Part shown: positions 1 through 11,524 of the stretch, in pieces | How positions within the stretch are numbered: the first letter of the stretch is position 1 | Layout of the letters: each line of letters starts with the position of its first letter | From: Nepenthes gracilis | Lineage: Eukaryota; Streptophyta; Magnoliopsida; Caryophyllales; Nepenthaceae | Direction of reading: 5' to 3' | NCBI GenBank assembly: GCA_033239525.1 | Contig: BSYO01000035.1 | Coordinates: 8,622,627 to 8,686,626, forward strand | Length of the DNA stretch: 64,000 nt | Notes under the pieces: model-generated | Told to the model about the DNA's origin: nothing | What the model saw: only the letters and a program-made list of their open reading frames with translations | The model's database searches: none | Position numbers and translations under genes: made by a program

Positions 1-1991
1 ATTTTCTTTGCTGCCACCAAACTCTCAAGAGCTTCATTTGCCCTATGGAGCTTCAACAAAGCTTCAGCTTTAGCAGCAATGGCCTGCAATTTTAATTGGT
101 GATTCATACTGTTATACTATGCTTATATAGGATTCTTTTTAGACCCCTTGATGTGTTAGTCTCATACAAATTAATTCGGGTATGGACATATCTAGTTACC
201 AGGTCACAAGCATCAGCTCCAGCTTCCAAGATCCGAGACCCTTCCTCCAAAACACGGTCCCAGGATTCAACCTTCAGGGCTTCGTTAAGTTTCTTTATAT
301 GTTTCTCGATTAGCAGTAGATGCCGCACAGATTCTGAACTGTGGTCATGCCCAGATAACTTGAAATGTTTCTTGGCATCATCAATTTGGCCCAGCCTACA
401 GATTGCCAATGGCAGAACTAAAGGCATGAAAGTGGAAACTATCAAATATTTCAATACCCATATAAAGAGTCAAAAGCCACAAAGAAGACACACAGGACTT
501 TGGAAATAGGAAGAAAAGAGGAGTTATGCTTCTTTTTTTGGATGAATTTTCAGTTGAATATTGAATCAAGACAACCCAAGCATGATTCAGTAAAGATGAG
601 GCTGTGGTTGAATTTTCTCCTAGAGTCCAAATTTTTTATCTTTAGTGTTGATAGAGCGAAACCAAAATTTTTAAGCTCATGGTTTAGCTGAATACTTGCA
701 AAGATCTGCAATGAAGAATGTGAAGAAATTTCTTTGTGGACTAAACTGAATTCATGAACAGATTTTTTTGTACAAGATCCAAAAAAAGGAACATCATGGT
801 CAGCTTGGCATAAAAGTAAAAGCAAGAGGTATAGGCGGATTAACTCATCAAGTTCTCATTAAAATAGGACCGCTGAGATTTACAAGGCCAAAAAAATGTT
901 AGAAATTACCTTGTATAAAGAGTTCCAAGCCGATGATGAGCATGACGGTATGTTGGATCACTTCTTGTTGCCTTATGGCATTGTTCGATTGCATCTCGGA
1001 GTTTGCCAAGAGCAGCCAAAGCTGCTGCTTTGTTGTTGTGGCAGGCTGCATTATGAGGACACGAGGCAATGGCTTTATCATAAAACGATATCGCATTCAT
1101 GAACCGGCCTCTTCTGTACTCTTCATTTCCGGCATTCTTAAGCTCATCCACCATCCCAACTTTCAATTTTGTGGAACAAGAACTCTTGTTTTCTGCATCA
1201 TTTTTGCTGCAACTAATTTTAGAATCACTAGCAAAGTTCTTAAGGCTTTTCGTACCATTTACGATGCTTCCGTGGCCATAATTGCATCCCCCAAAGCCAA
1301 ACACACGTCTAACCGGTCTACTACTTGGTTTGGGCTCTCGGATATTTGCATCATCTCGATCTACTTTCACAATCTGGCCGTCTTTCAACTGTGGAGGATT
1401 TTCTTTCAATGCATTACTATTTGGGGCATTGTATATTGTCCCGTACGACAAATTTCTGCTGTGTAGACCCTTTGGTGACGGAAGTCTAGCCTGGTTGTTG
1501 CCAGAACTCTCATAGTTAATGTTTTCTTTGCTTCTACTTGTAGACTTCGTGCACCCTCCGCCCAGATAACTAGAAGTAGAATTAGGATTAAGATGTCTTT
1601 TTGTACTGACAGAAGTAGAATCGGGATTTGTAGACTTGGAGTGCACTTTACCCGAAGAACAAGAAGCAGAATTGGGATTCGAAGGATGAGTTTTTATATT
1701 GCTAGAAGTAGAGCTGACATTAGATATTGCAGTAGCTGGCCTAGTAAGTGTCTCATTGGGAGAAACTTTGACGCATCTGTTGTGAGAACAATCAAATTTC
1801 ACAGACTTAGTAACTTTTATATCCCCCTGCTCCAATCTCTTGGTCGGGTATTTGATGATCTTCTCATTGCTTTTCCCAGTTGCGGGCTTCAGGCTGCTTG
1901 GGTCACCTCCAATTCTGAAGCATCTGGTTTCTGTGCTCCTTCCCTGTTTGGATGCGAACCTTGAGATTCTGTTTTTCAAATCGAACCCCAT
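1..1991 (-). CDS. TTL-like tetratricopeptide-repeat protein (3' end beyond window)
   Basis: Three exons read on the minus strand: 1991-910, 395-200 and 83 to the window edge. Introns have GT donors (909-908, 199-198) and AG acceptors (397-396, 85-84). The joins keep one open frame: exon 1 ends two bases into an Arg codon that exon 2 completes, and exon 2 ends on a codon boundary. The first ~270 residues are Ser/Asn/Lys-rich and probably disordered. A glycine-rich stretch (FGFGGCNYGHGSIVNG) follows, then tetratricopeptide repeats starting at DELKNAGNEEYRRGRF. The order of disordered N-terminus, Gly-rich linker and TPRs matches plant TTL proteins (TPR with a degenerate C-terminal thioredoxin fold), which act as scaffolds in stress and brassinosteroid responses. 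The thioredoxin-like part would lie left of base 1 and is not seen. The start at 1991 is the first in-frame Met. Family assignment is strong; the exact paralogue is not resolved. Confidence 0.88.
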
Positions 1992-3133
1992 CGGCAGATG
2001 GGTTGCCTAAGAATAAGAAGAGAACCCAGAATTTCAAATGAGAAATCAAAAACCTGAGTTTTATGGGCATGAATGAATGTACAACTCCTTTTGGCCACAT
2101 CTGGAAACAAAATGTGAGCTTACTTTATAAATTAGGTGAATGTATTTATTTGGTAACATTTAATGAGGGAAAGTTTGATTAAAGAATAATCACAGCTGCT
2201 TGACACTGGACAATATTCATTTGATCTGTGCATTTGAATGTGTTTTACCCAAATTAATTTTGTGCCACCAACCCGCTTAAATATCCAACTTGAAACGTTT
2301 GAATGTTAGATTTTTAGGGCTCATCTGTTTTGTTATAAATATGATATTTCACTAAGATGTTTTGATATCAGAAAACACAGCTACTCATATAACCTCAGTT
2401 TCAAGAACAATGACCCCTCTCATTTGCAGGTGGATTTTTTTTTTTCCTGTGGTTTTTCCTCATAAATCTGTTTAATTGTGCGATTATTTATTGCTTTTTT
2501 GTCGCCCTAATCCCTAATAGAATGTTACGGATTGAGAGTTATTGAAGAAACAGTAATTCCAGCTGGCCACATGGGTTGTTTGAAGCATCCTTGAGATAAT
2601 AGACGATAAGGGCTTTAGCCATTTGTCTGAAGTCCTTATCTCTGGTTATCAAGAAAATGATCGTTTTGCAGAGAAGTCTATTCCTTCGCCAGCGAATTAC
2701 AAGCTCCATGCCCTGTCGTGTCAACAACAGCAGGATTTAGCTGCCTGCTATATTTTAAAGGAGTTTTTTGGAACAGAGTCTCTCTACTTAAATAACCCTT
2801 TTATAATATTTATATATATAATTTTTTTTTATATTGAAAGAAAGATTTAAAAATAATAATAATAAGAAAATTAAAATGGGCCCACCTTCATTACCTATAC
2901 ATAGAATGATATGTATATGAGTTATATGAGTATAATTTTTCTGCTGGAAATGTTTAAGTTGCTAGCATTTCCTCGCTCTGAAGAATAAAAGAGAATTAAA
3001 TTTCGGGATTATAATTGAGTGATTTTTAAGTGTAAAACTTAGGACCTTTGTCAAGGAAGATGATTGTCTGCGTTTAAACTTATACTTAACCGTTCATCTA
3101 ATAGTTTAAAACGTCTTACATGAACTGGAGCTG
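1992..3133. other. Upstream/intergenic region of the TTL-like gene
   Basis: AT-rich sequence with no exon I can support. About 1992-2100 is the likely 5' leader of the minus-strand TTL-like gene. The stretch 2540-2760 is more GC-rich and has short open frames on both strands, but none matches a family I recognise. 2790-2880 is a run of T and A. Confidence 0.4.
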
Positions 3134-3591
3134 GTGGCCAGTCCCGAACCTGTCAACCATAGTGCTGGCGCGTGCCATCAACCCCCTTGTAACATCGGCC
3201 GCCCACCCCCTACAGATACACCTCTATCATCGGTGGATGCACTCTTAAGAGTATGTGCCAAACCTGTCATCCATAGTGCCGGCGTCTGCCATCAACCAAC
3301 TTGTAACAAGGGCCACCCACCCCCTACAGATACTCCTTTACCAGCCGCGGATGCACTCTTAAGAGTATGTGCCAAACCAGTCATCCATAGTGCTGGCGCC
3401 TGCCATCAACCCATTTGTAACAAGGGCCGCCCACCCCCTACAGATACTCCTTTACCAGCCACGGATGCACTCTTAAAGTATGTGCCGAACCTGTCATCCA
3501 TAGGGCTGGCACCTGCCATCGACCCCCATGTAACATTGGCCCACGCCCTGCAGATACACCTTTACCAGCGGCGGATGCACTCTTAAAGTAT
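3134..3591 (+). repeat. Tandem repeat, four copies of ~110-114 bp
   Basis: Copies lie at about 3142-3254, 3255-3368, 3369-3481 and 3482-3591. Each carries in order a CCATAG..CTGGCG block, a TGTAAC block, a CCCACCCCCTACAGATAC block and GGATGCACTCTTAA. The first three copies are in phase (114 bp, 38 codons), so a Pro/Cys/His-containing frame stays open for about 150 codons; the fourth copy loses phase. It is GC-rich against AT-rich flanks. It looks like a minisatellite or the repeated tail of a mobile element rather than a gene: no initiating context, no known domain, and the frame breaks with copy number. Confidence 0.8.
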
Positions 3592-4119
3592 GTGGGGGTC
3601 AATTGATATGAAAAACAAATGATTTAAAATATATTTATAATTGAATTGAATTGAATTTTATTGATCACATTGAATGTTTTAAATTTTTCTCCTAAAATTT
3701 ATCTTGTCAAAGAAATACGGTGAACAATTTTTATTTTTTTGGATTTGTTTACACGACTGAAGGGGTTATATAAAAACATTGCCACTATCTTAGTTTGGGC
3801 TACATATGATTTTTGGGTATATATTAAATTAGGGAATATATATTAGAAAATCATTCTAATTATGCAAGAATCATGCTAATTATGTAAATAATCATTTATT
3901 CATATAATTAGGAGATCATGTAACATTTTTCCTATATTTATGCTTGTAACTACTGAGGCCAACACTCTCTTTTAAGATAGTGCATATAGATTTCACATAT
4001 TAACTCGTCAAGTAAGTTGTAAAAATTCTTGTTGCATTCAACTTTTATAAAAATATGGACCAATCAGTCTTCTAATTTTATAAAAGAAAATCAAACTATC
4101 TTAGTTTTAATATTTTGTT
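3592..4119. other. AT-rich spacer, possibly remnant LTR
   Basis: No coding potential. It lies just past the RNase H end of the degenerate minus-strand copia at 4120-7400, where a 3' LTR would be expected. I cannot define LTR ends or a second copy, so this is position-based inference only. Confidence 0.25.
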
Positions 4120-7100
4120 TAATGAAATACAGATCCACTTTTATATATTTGGTGCAATTATGTTAGATTGGATTGTGTGAGATATCAATTGTAACCTTTC
4201 TATAACAAATAGGTCTATCTTACAACTTGGGGCAAAGCCAATTGTTGTTAATAGTTTTATAAGCTAGAGAAACTCTCAAAGATCGTTCACTACCACGTTC
4301 TACTTCTTACTGCTCCATATAATGAGAATTCTCTAACAAACATGAAGTATTTTGATGTAGATTTTTTATCTGAAATATTTCCTATCTAATTTGCATCAGT
4401 ATAGTCTTCGATTTTTAGATAGTTATTTTTTTAAAAATAGAAGTCATTTCCTCAAAGAGGACTCTAAGTATCAAAGAATTCAAATAGCATCATTCATATG
4501 GTCTTTACTTAGTGAATACATAAATTAATTTACTACGCTCACTGTATAAATAATCTTGGGTTAGGTATGCGAGAGATAAATGAGCTTTCCAACTAACCTT
4601 TGATGCCTTTGTCCGTTGGCAACTAGTTTGGATATTCTTTGAATTTCTAATTCTAAATTATCAATATATCTATGCGGCTATGTTTTAATAGGCTTGCTTC
4701 TATTGGTAAATTTATGATGTATTTTCATTGGGAGAGAAATATAAATTGTTTCAATTGAACAGCTTTAATATCCATAAAATATTTAAGTTCTCTAAAATTT
4801 TTCATTTCAAATTCTATCACTAATTACGCTTGAAGTTTGAATATTTCTTTTGGAACATTTCTTATAATATTCATATGGTCTACATCAATTATCAAAGCAG
4901 TTACTTTTGCCCAATTGATGCTTTATGAATAGTGATAGTCTGAATTGTTTTGTTGGAAGCTATACTTCTTCATTGCCTTAGTAAACTGCCCGAATTTGGC
5001 TCGAGGGGATTATTTTAGTCTATATAGAGTTCAATGTAGCTTATACACGATTTTTGTTCCTAAAATTATTGTATAATCTGGTGGAATATTTATGTAGATT
5101 TTTTTTTCAAAATCACTATGGAGAAAGATATTTTTATATCAAAATATAGTAACCAAACAAGTTGATTGTAAGAGATAACAAAATCCTTATTGTGTTTAAC
5201 TTGGCAACCATTAAGAAGGTTTCTTGATAACCTACTCAATATATTTATATATAGCCTTTTGATATCAATCTTACTTTATATCTTTCAATTGATCCATCAA
5301 CTTTGTATTGAAGGGTGAACACCCATCAACATCCCGCAATTTTTTTCCCTTTGAGTAAACGGATCAGAATCTAGGTTTTATTTTTTAGCAATGCATCCAT
5401 TTCTTCCTTCATAGCTTAAGCCCAACTAGGGTCTAGTAAGGCTTTCTCAATACTCATGAGAATGTTGTACGAAAAAATCTTGTGCACAAAGATTTCAAGT
5501 GGTGTGGAAAGCCTTTTTGGTGGATATATAGTTAGCAATTAGATATTTTGACCTTTGATTTTTTATGTCTAGAGAATACTGATGTGGTGGTTTTCCATAT
5601 TTACGCTTGAAAGGTAGCCGATAACTAACAATAGAAGTATCTATATCATAGAATTATAAGAGATGATAGAGGAGTGTACCTCTGGGATATTCTTAGGAGA
5701 TGGGTCATCCGGTTTTAAGCCAAATCTCTACGTGATGTGTCATTGCTTAAAAGAGGTACTATCAGTGCTATGTCTATAGGGGCAGCCGTTGACTTTGCTG
5801 GCTCCATATATACAGTCTTTGGCGCCATATGTAGTTCCTTAGTGAACCTTAGCCGGCCAAAATTTAACCAATTTAGCTCTTCACTTTGTACCTCCCATTG
5901 AAGAGATGAATGTGGTTATGGTGGACAAAAGAAGATATCAAATTTTAGGAAGGCTATATTCGTAGTTATAAAGGTACGTTGGTGATGGGATTATAGCAGT
6001 AGTATTCTTGTTGGTTTAAGACATATTCCAAGAAGAAGAATTGAATAATACAATGATCAAATTTTCTATGTTGGTGCTTGTGAAGGTAAACAAATGCACC
6101 ATAACCAAAGACTTAATGAGGAAGCATCAACACGGTAGGTAGAGGAACATGAGATAATACGACATGGAGCAAAGTCTTAAAGCCCAAGACTTCGGATTGC
6201 ACCTGATTAATGACCTACAAGGTTGTGGCAATGACATCAGCTCAATATTGATTGGGTACATAAACTCTGAGTAGAAGAGCTTAGGCAATTTCAAGGATAT
6301 GACAGTTTTTTGATTCAGCAACCCTATTTCATTGAGGGATTTGAGGACATGAGGTCTCGTGAATAATTTTATGGTGTTAAAAATAATCATGAAATTGCTA
6401 ATTCACATATTCACCATTATCGGATTGAAAAATCTGAACATTGGTTGAAAACTGTGTTTGAATCATTGTATGAAGTGATCTAAACAAATCTAGCACTTTA
6501 GACACATGCTTAAGTAAGTAGAGCTACGTCATTTAAATATAATCATTAACAAATATTACAAACTAGTAAAAATTAGATACGCTTGGTGCTGGGGATGGGC
6601 TACATACATCTGATTGAACTAAAGAGAAGGATACACCATTTTTATTCTTACTTAAAGGGTATGGGGCTTGATACTTCTTAACAAGAGTACAAGTTTTATA
6701 TTTTAAAATCTAAAATTGATAAATTTGAGAATAAATTTGGGAATGATGCCAATGCCAAATTTGTTGCTCCTCAATGGCCACTAAATGGTGCATGTGATTT
6801 GCCCAATACATGCTGAAATCATCTATGTAATATAGGCCCCTCCTCTTAATACCATGCCCAATGATATGCTTGGTGAGAATATCTTGAATAGGATAAAAGG
6901 AATGATAGATGAGTATAATACACTATAGGTTAGCGATAATTTAACTAACAAATAGTAATTTATAAAAAATAGAAAGGACAATCAAAGTATTTGACAAAAA
7001 TAAAGTTAGTGATAATATTAAAATGTCAGCCCTTATAATTGGAGAAACAACACTATTGGTATTGGCAATACTAAAGCGTTATGATGAGGATGCTTCCATA

Positions 7101-7400
7101 AAATATCCTACGTCAAAGGTTTTATGGTCGATGGCGCCAGAATAAAAAATCTAGACATGCCTATTGGTATCGTAGTGCAAATCAAATAACACATTATCTA
7201 AATTCGGGTCTAAATAGACAATACGAGGTATGAGGAATAAACATGGCTTTGCTGTAACCATTGCCGCCTTACCCATTCCTCCCGTGTTTCCGATACATGT
7301 ACCTCTTGTGTTGCCAACACGTTTTCGAGCTTGGAATTCACTCCACCGTTTAGGGTGTCCTTGAAGTTTGAAACATGTTATATATATATACATATTGCCA
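4120..7400 (-). pseudogene. Degenerate Ty1/copia gag-pol remnant
   Basis: Read on the minus strand with frame changes, the pol order is visible. A gag zinc-knuckle tail (CFKLQGHPKRWSEFQARK) lies near 7345-7390. An aspartic protease remnant (YSGAIDH) is near 7120. The GAG-pre-integrase region follows, then integrase, with a QSDN block and a remnant of the PQQNGVAERKN block (SCPQIPQ) around 6330-6450. The capsid-like FFLEY block is at ~6030. Reverse transcriptase begins at ~5440 (AMKEEMDALLKNKT) and continues with YQETF..VAKLNTIRILLSL. RNase H (RYQRLVGKLIYLSHT) runs to ~4150. There are many stops and frameshifts, and no open stretch exceeds about 87 codons, so the element is long dead. No LTRs or target duplication could be paired, so limits are approximate. 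Confidence 0.85.
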
Positions 7401-9501
7401 CTATTCTATATTAGGCTTCATGTTTAAATATTTATTTGATAATGTTAAATAATTAATTAAATTAAACATTTGATCCAATGACAGAAAAAACCCTGCAGAG
7501 AGCAGCGCCTAGATACTAGAAAAGACAAAATCCATTTTGTAGACTTTAGATGACCCCATCTCTTTATTGACCCATCTATTTTGTAGGGTACATTGTTAAC
7601 TGGATGACAATAATAATATTTTAAAAATATTTAATAAACATTTTGAAAATTTTTTAAATAATATATTATTTTATATATTATTTTATTTATTATTTTATAA
7701 ACTCATTAATCGATAATAATAATAATATAAATTAGAATATTTTAGACATATTTAAAAAATATTTCTCTATGATGAGACAAATAATTTGATAGTTAGATAT
7801 AAGTCAAATCAATGCCTACACAAACCCAACTGATATGAAATATTTGTTTAATAATTAGAAAAATCCACGTAGAAAAATTTAAAAGAAGCTTGATTTTATG
7901 GGTTTTAAACAAAATATCAATTACTAATAATTTATTAGATTATGTAGAGTGTGATATAAATTAGATGATAAAATAGAATTTTATAATAAAATTATAAAAA
8001 ATAAAAATTGATAATAACAAAATTTAAAAGATGACGACCAATTGCTTCATTTTGTAGTGGGGTGATTGATTTCTTCATATATTTCATTAAATTATTATTA
8101 AAAAAGAAAATAAGGTGCAAGAATTTAAAACTTAGCAAATTTAAAGATTTTACACTACTAAAAGAAAAATCAAATCAATTTCTTTTAATCACAATCATTT
8201 GATTACTATTGAACGGCTGATATTAGCATTTTTTAATAATAAAAAAATTAAATAATATTTTTAAATAGTTAATAATATAATTATTTAATTAATATTGAAT
8301 GGTTATAATTAAGAATTATTAAATCAATTCCTTTTTAGTGAAATAAATTCTTTGAATTTGAAATTTAGCTTCCAAATGTGTATTATTTCAGGCAAAGATA
8401 ATATTTTCATGCATATAAGAAAATCAATTATAATTTAATAAGATTTTATGATTTAATAACAATACCAAGTTTATATTTATACAATTATCAATAAATCAAT
8501 TGCCATGGGATCAGGTGAACTCCATCTCTTAAAGAGATTGAAAAAGTTATTATCCAAATTTAGATTATCTATTTTAAAATAGACAGTTATGATTTAACTA
8601 TTTTAAAAAAATAAAAAAATAATTAAAATTAATTACTAAATTATATATATCTATTTAAAAATATACGGCTAAAATCTAAAAAATAATTTTTTTTATCTCT
8701 TTTAAATATGGAGGCCCCCTCGTCCCAACTGCCATGAATGTCACAAATAATTGTATAATCTAACTTCGAATAAATGCCTTTTTTTTTTTTTAAAAGAGAG
8801 ATTATAAGGGTTAATAGAGATCCATGCCCCGCAATTACAAGTGCCCTTAAACAAATCGAATTTGAAATTTAAAAATTTTCTATCTATGTATTTTTATTTT
8901 TTTAAAATATTAAATTAAATATTTAATAGGTATTAATATTTAAAATAATAATTTAAAAAATATCTTAAATTATTATTATTTTTTTTTATTTTGAAATCTT
9001 GGTGTTGTGTTAAAGGCCGCAGTGTTTCAGTCATGCTCCGAAAGAAACAAAACTATGTCCTTGCCAGAGCGGCAATTGATCCCGCCAATCAATCACGGGC
9101 GATTCCCCACTTGGTCACTGATTTTTTTTTATTTATTATTATTTAATAAAAAATCAGGCATGTAATTTATCAAAATCTTAAAAAAGAAATTTTAATTAGT
9201 TCTAATTTTATTTTAATTGTAATAGAATTTATATTGATTGTGGTGACTCACTTATATTTCTAATGGTATATTTGATTGAAATATAATAAAATAAAAATAA
9301 AATAATTATTTTTATGGAATATAATAGGATGAGAATAGGGTTAAAAATTATTATTCCTATATTTAGTTATTAAAATAGATTAAAGTAAAAATTAGTATTT
9401 TATTATTTAATTTATAAAATAATATAAAAAATAAGTTAATAATAATAATAATAATAATAACAGTGATAATAATAATAATAATTGTGATGATGATGATAAT
9501 G

Positions 9502-9554
<53 letters not shown>

Positions 9555-9814
9555 TGATACGTCATGAATTTAAATTTCGAACAAATTACGAAGCATTGCT
9601 ATAAGTTGAACATGACAATATAGATGGAAATTACAAAACGAAGAAAAATTTATGATAATACGCAAGATTCAATTGTTATTAAATTTGATCTTCTTATTAT
9701 TTGTAAAGCAGATATGATCAAAGTCGTTAGCCATGATATAAGTTAGATGATTGATAATAGTATATTACTCAAAATTACATCAAACAAGAGTTCTTCACAA
9801 TGTATACATCCAAT
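7401..9814. other. AT-rich non-coding region
   Basis: Very AT-rich with poly-A/T runs and no exon or element boundary I can support. Short GC-richer islands at ~9010-9115 and ~8705-8750 show no recognisable coding. It ends in an AAT microsatellite (separate entry). Confidence 0.5.
9430..9553. repeat. (AAT)n microsatellite, interrupted
   Basis: Runs of AAT/ATA trinucleotides at ~9435-9480, then a GTGATGATGATG interruption, then an almost pure run to 9553. Confidence 0.95.
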
Positions 9815-10543
9815 GATTTCAAGGTTTTCAACATGGGTAGTGATAACTTGTTGTGCATTGTGCTTTATGGTGATATTTGTTTGATGAGTGAAATAGGCAT
9901 ATAGTTGATTTTGAGGGTTGCCAGATATGTCCTAGGCATAGCTTTGAATCTCATTTTAGCTAGGAAGCTTGATAATAAGGAATTTTATAACACTTTCTAA
10001 GTGGGCTCTTGAAAGCCTATAGCATTATAGCTTGTATGTGCTACAAGCTACAATTTCTACTTGTGACATGAATGTGGTTAAAAAAAATGAGTCTTTGAAG
10101 CTTTTGCATAACTTAGACACATGAGTGAAATGGGACAAAACTTCCTGGTAAAGAATAATCTTACTTTTGGGAGAATGAATAAAGCAAGTTGGATATCTAC
10201 GCTAGATGTATGGCCGAAAAGCAAAGAAGAGACTCTTTTTGTGGAAATTCATTCTTGAGGAGATTAGGTCTTTTAAAGCTTATACACACCGACAAATATA
10301 ATTCATTACAGATAAAAATTTTTACTAATATACTTTATTATTGGTTATTCTAAGAAATTACTAGTATATACCTTAAAACTAAGGATAAAACCCTTGATAT
10401 CTCTAATAAATTTAACGTCCTAGTTGAAAGGTCTATGTAAAAGAGATTAAAGTATATTCATAAAAACAATTGAGGAGAGTACATTAGACCATTTTGATGT
10501 GCATTTACTCAACCAAAGAAACTATAGTTGAATAGAATGATCA
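9815..10543 (+). pseudogene. Ty1/copia integrase fragment, degenerate
   Basis: The plus strand, with frame changes and stops, follows the copia pre-integrase and integrase region. It shows VARYVLGIALNLI..LARKLDNKEFYNTF near 9920-9990. The segment CMAEKQRRDSFCGNSF at ~10205-10250 is followed by LLKLIHTD, the region of the first catalytic Asp. KTKDKTLDISNKFNVLVE is at ~10375-10430, and a GEYI remnant at ~10475. The match stops at 10543, where the long-LTR-like element begins TGTAACACCCC. The simplest reading is that this copia was an old insertion later cut by that element; its remaining pol is not found on the other side. Confidence 0.75.
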
Positions 10544-11164
10544 TGTAACACCCCGTGTTTCGAACTTGAGTTAATTAAATTTTTAATTGAATAAGATCTT
10601 TAATTATGAAAATAATAAAAAAAATAGATTCTTATGAAGTCAAAAATTTATAAGCAATCATGAACTAACTATATGAAGATCCTAAGCAAGTTAAAGTTGT
10701 AGAAACTTTAATTGGGCATTTTAGTAATTTATTTTGTAGATAGTAGAAATATTTTTGATAATTTATTTTATTGAGTAGAATTCTTCAAGATGTTAAACTA
10801 AACATACACACATATATGTAATTAGAATTTAAAAAATAAAATCATTAAAATACTAAAATTTGCAAACCCTATCAAAACACCCAACACTATCCCTCTAAAC
10901 CCTAATTTGCCCTAAAGACCTGCGCCCCCTCTCCCTTTCTTGGTGCAGTTGCCTCTTCCCTCCCTCTCCCCCATTTGAAACTTTATCTTTTAATTACGTT
11001 ACAGAGAAAAAAGAGGGAACTAAAAACCCTTTATTCCTCCCTGTCCCTTTTTAAAAATCTCATCCCTAACCACCTCCCCTCACTACTCCAACAATTCGAA
11101 CGGCAGCCAAGAGAGTATAGAGAGCGAGAGAGAAAGAGAGGCATGGCTAAGAGAAGAGAGAAGT

Positions 11165-11203
<39 letters not shown>

Positions 11204-11524
11204 ACCTAGCAAACATCACCCTCTAGCCTTCTCATACCCTTGGTGGCAGCACCCTTCAAGAACCATTCATTTTGAAGAGGATTTTGGTGGCCATTCGTGA
11301 TGGGTAGCTACTATTTCACATGTCCCAAGACACGTAGAATACTCCATTTTCCTTCAACATTCTCGATTCTTCCTGTTAGAGTCAAGATTTAACCTTTCAC
11401 CTCTCATCAATCGATTTTCAAGAGTTAAAACATTAACAAATAAAATATAGAGGTTGCATGTGAAATTTTATAATCATTTGAATTGTTTTACATTAATTTT
11501 GAAATGGCATTTGACTGTCGTTTG
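10544..11524 (+). mobile_element. Long-LTR-like non-coding element, truncated copy A1
   Basis: Starts TGTAACACCCCGTGTTT at 10544. The body is AT-rich, followed by a CCCTAA-rich stretch (10890-10980) and a GA run (11168-11202). At 11525 a second TGTAACAC start appears, and what follows (for example TATGAAGCCAAAAATCTAT at ~11604) repeats the order seen after 10544 (TATGAAGTCAAAAATTTAT at ~10632). A1 therefore looks like a ~1-kb 5' portion abutting a further copy. No protein is encoded. TGTAACACCC starts are common in long plant Gypsy LTRs; the superfamily assignment is inference. Confidence 0.55.
11168..11202 (+). repeat. (AG)n microsatellite in leader of copy A1
   Basis: About 17 uninterrupted AG units. 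Similar GA tracts recur at the same relative place in the copies near 16200 and (minus strand) 63340. Confidence 0.9.

Noticed and set aside
2539..2850. Possible exon in the GC-richer island upstream of the TTL-like gene
   Set aside because: Open frames on both strands are short, without splice-site support or a family match; left as unexplained non-coding.
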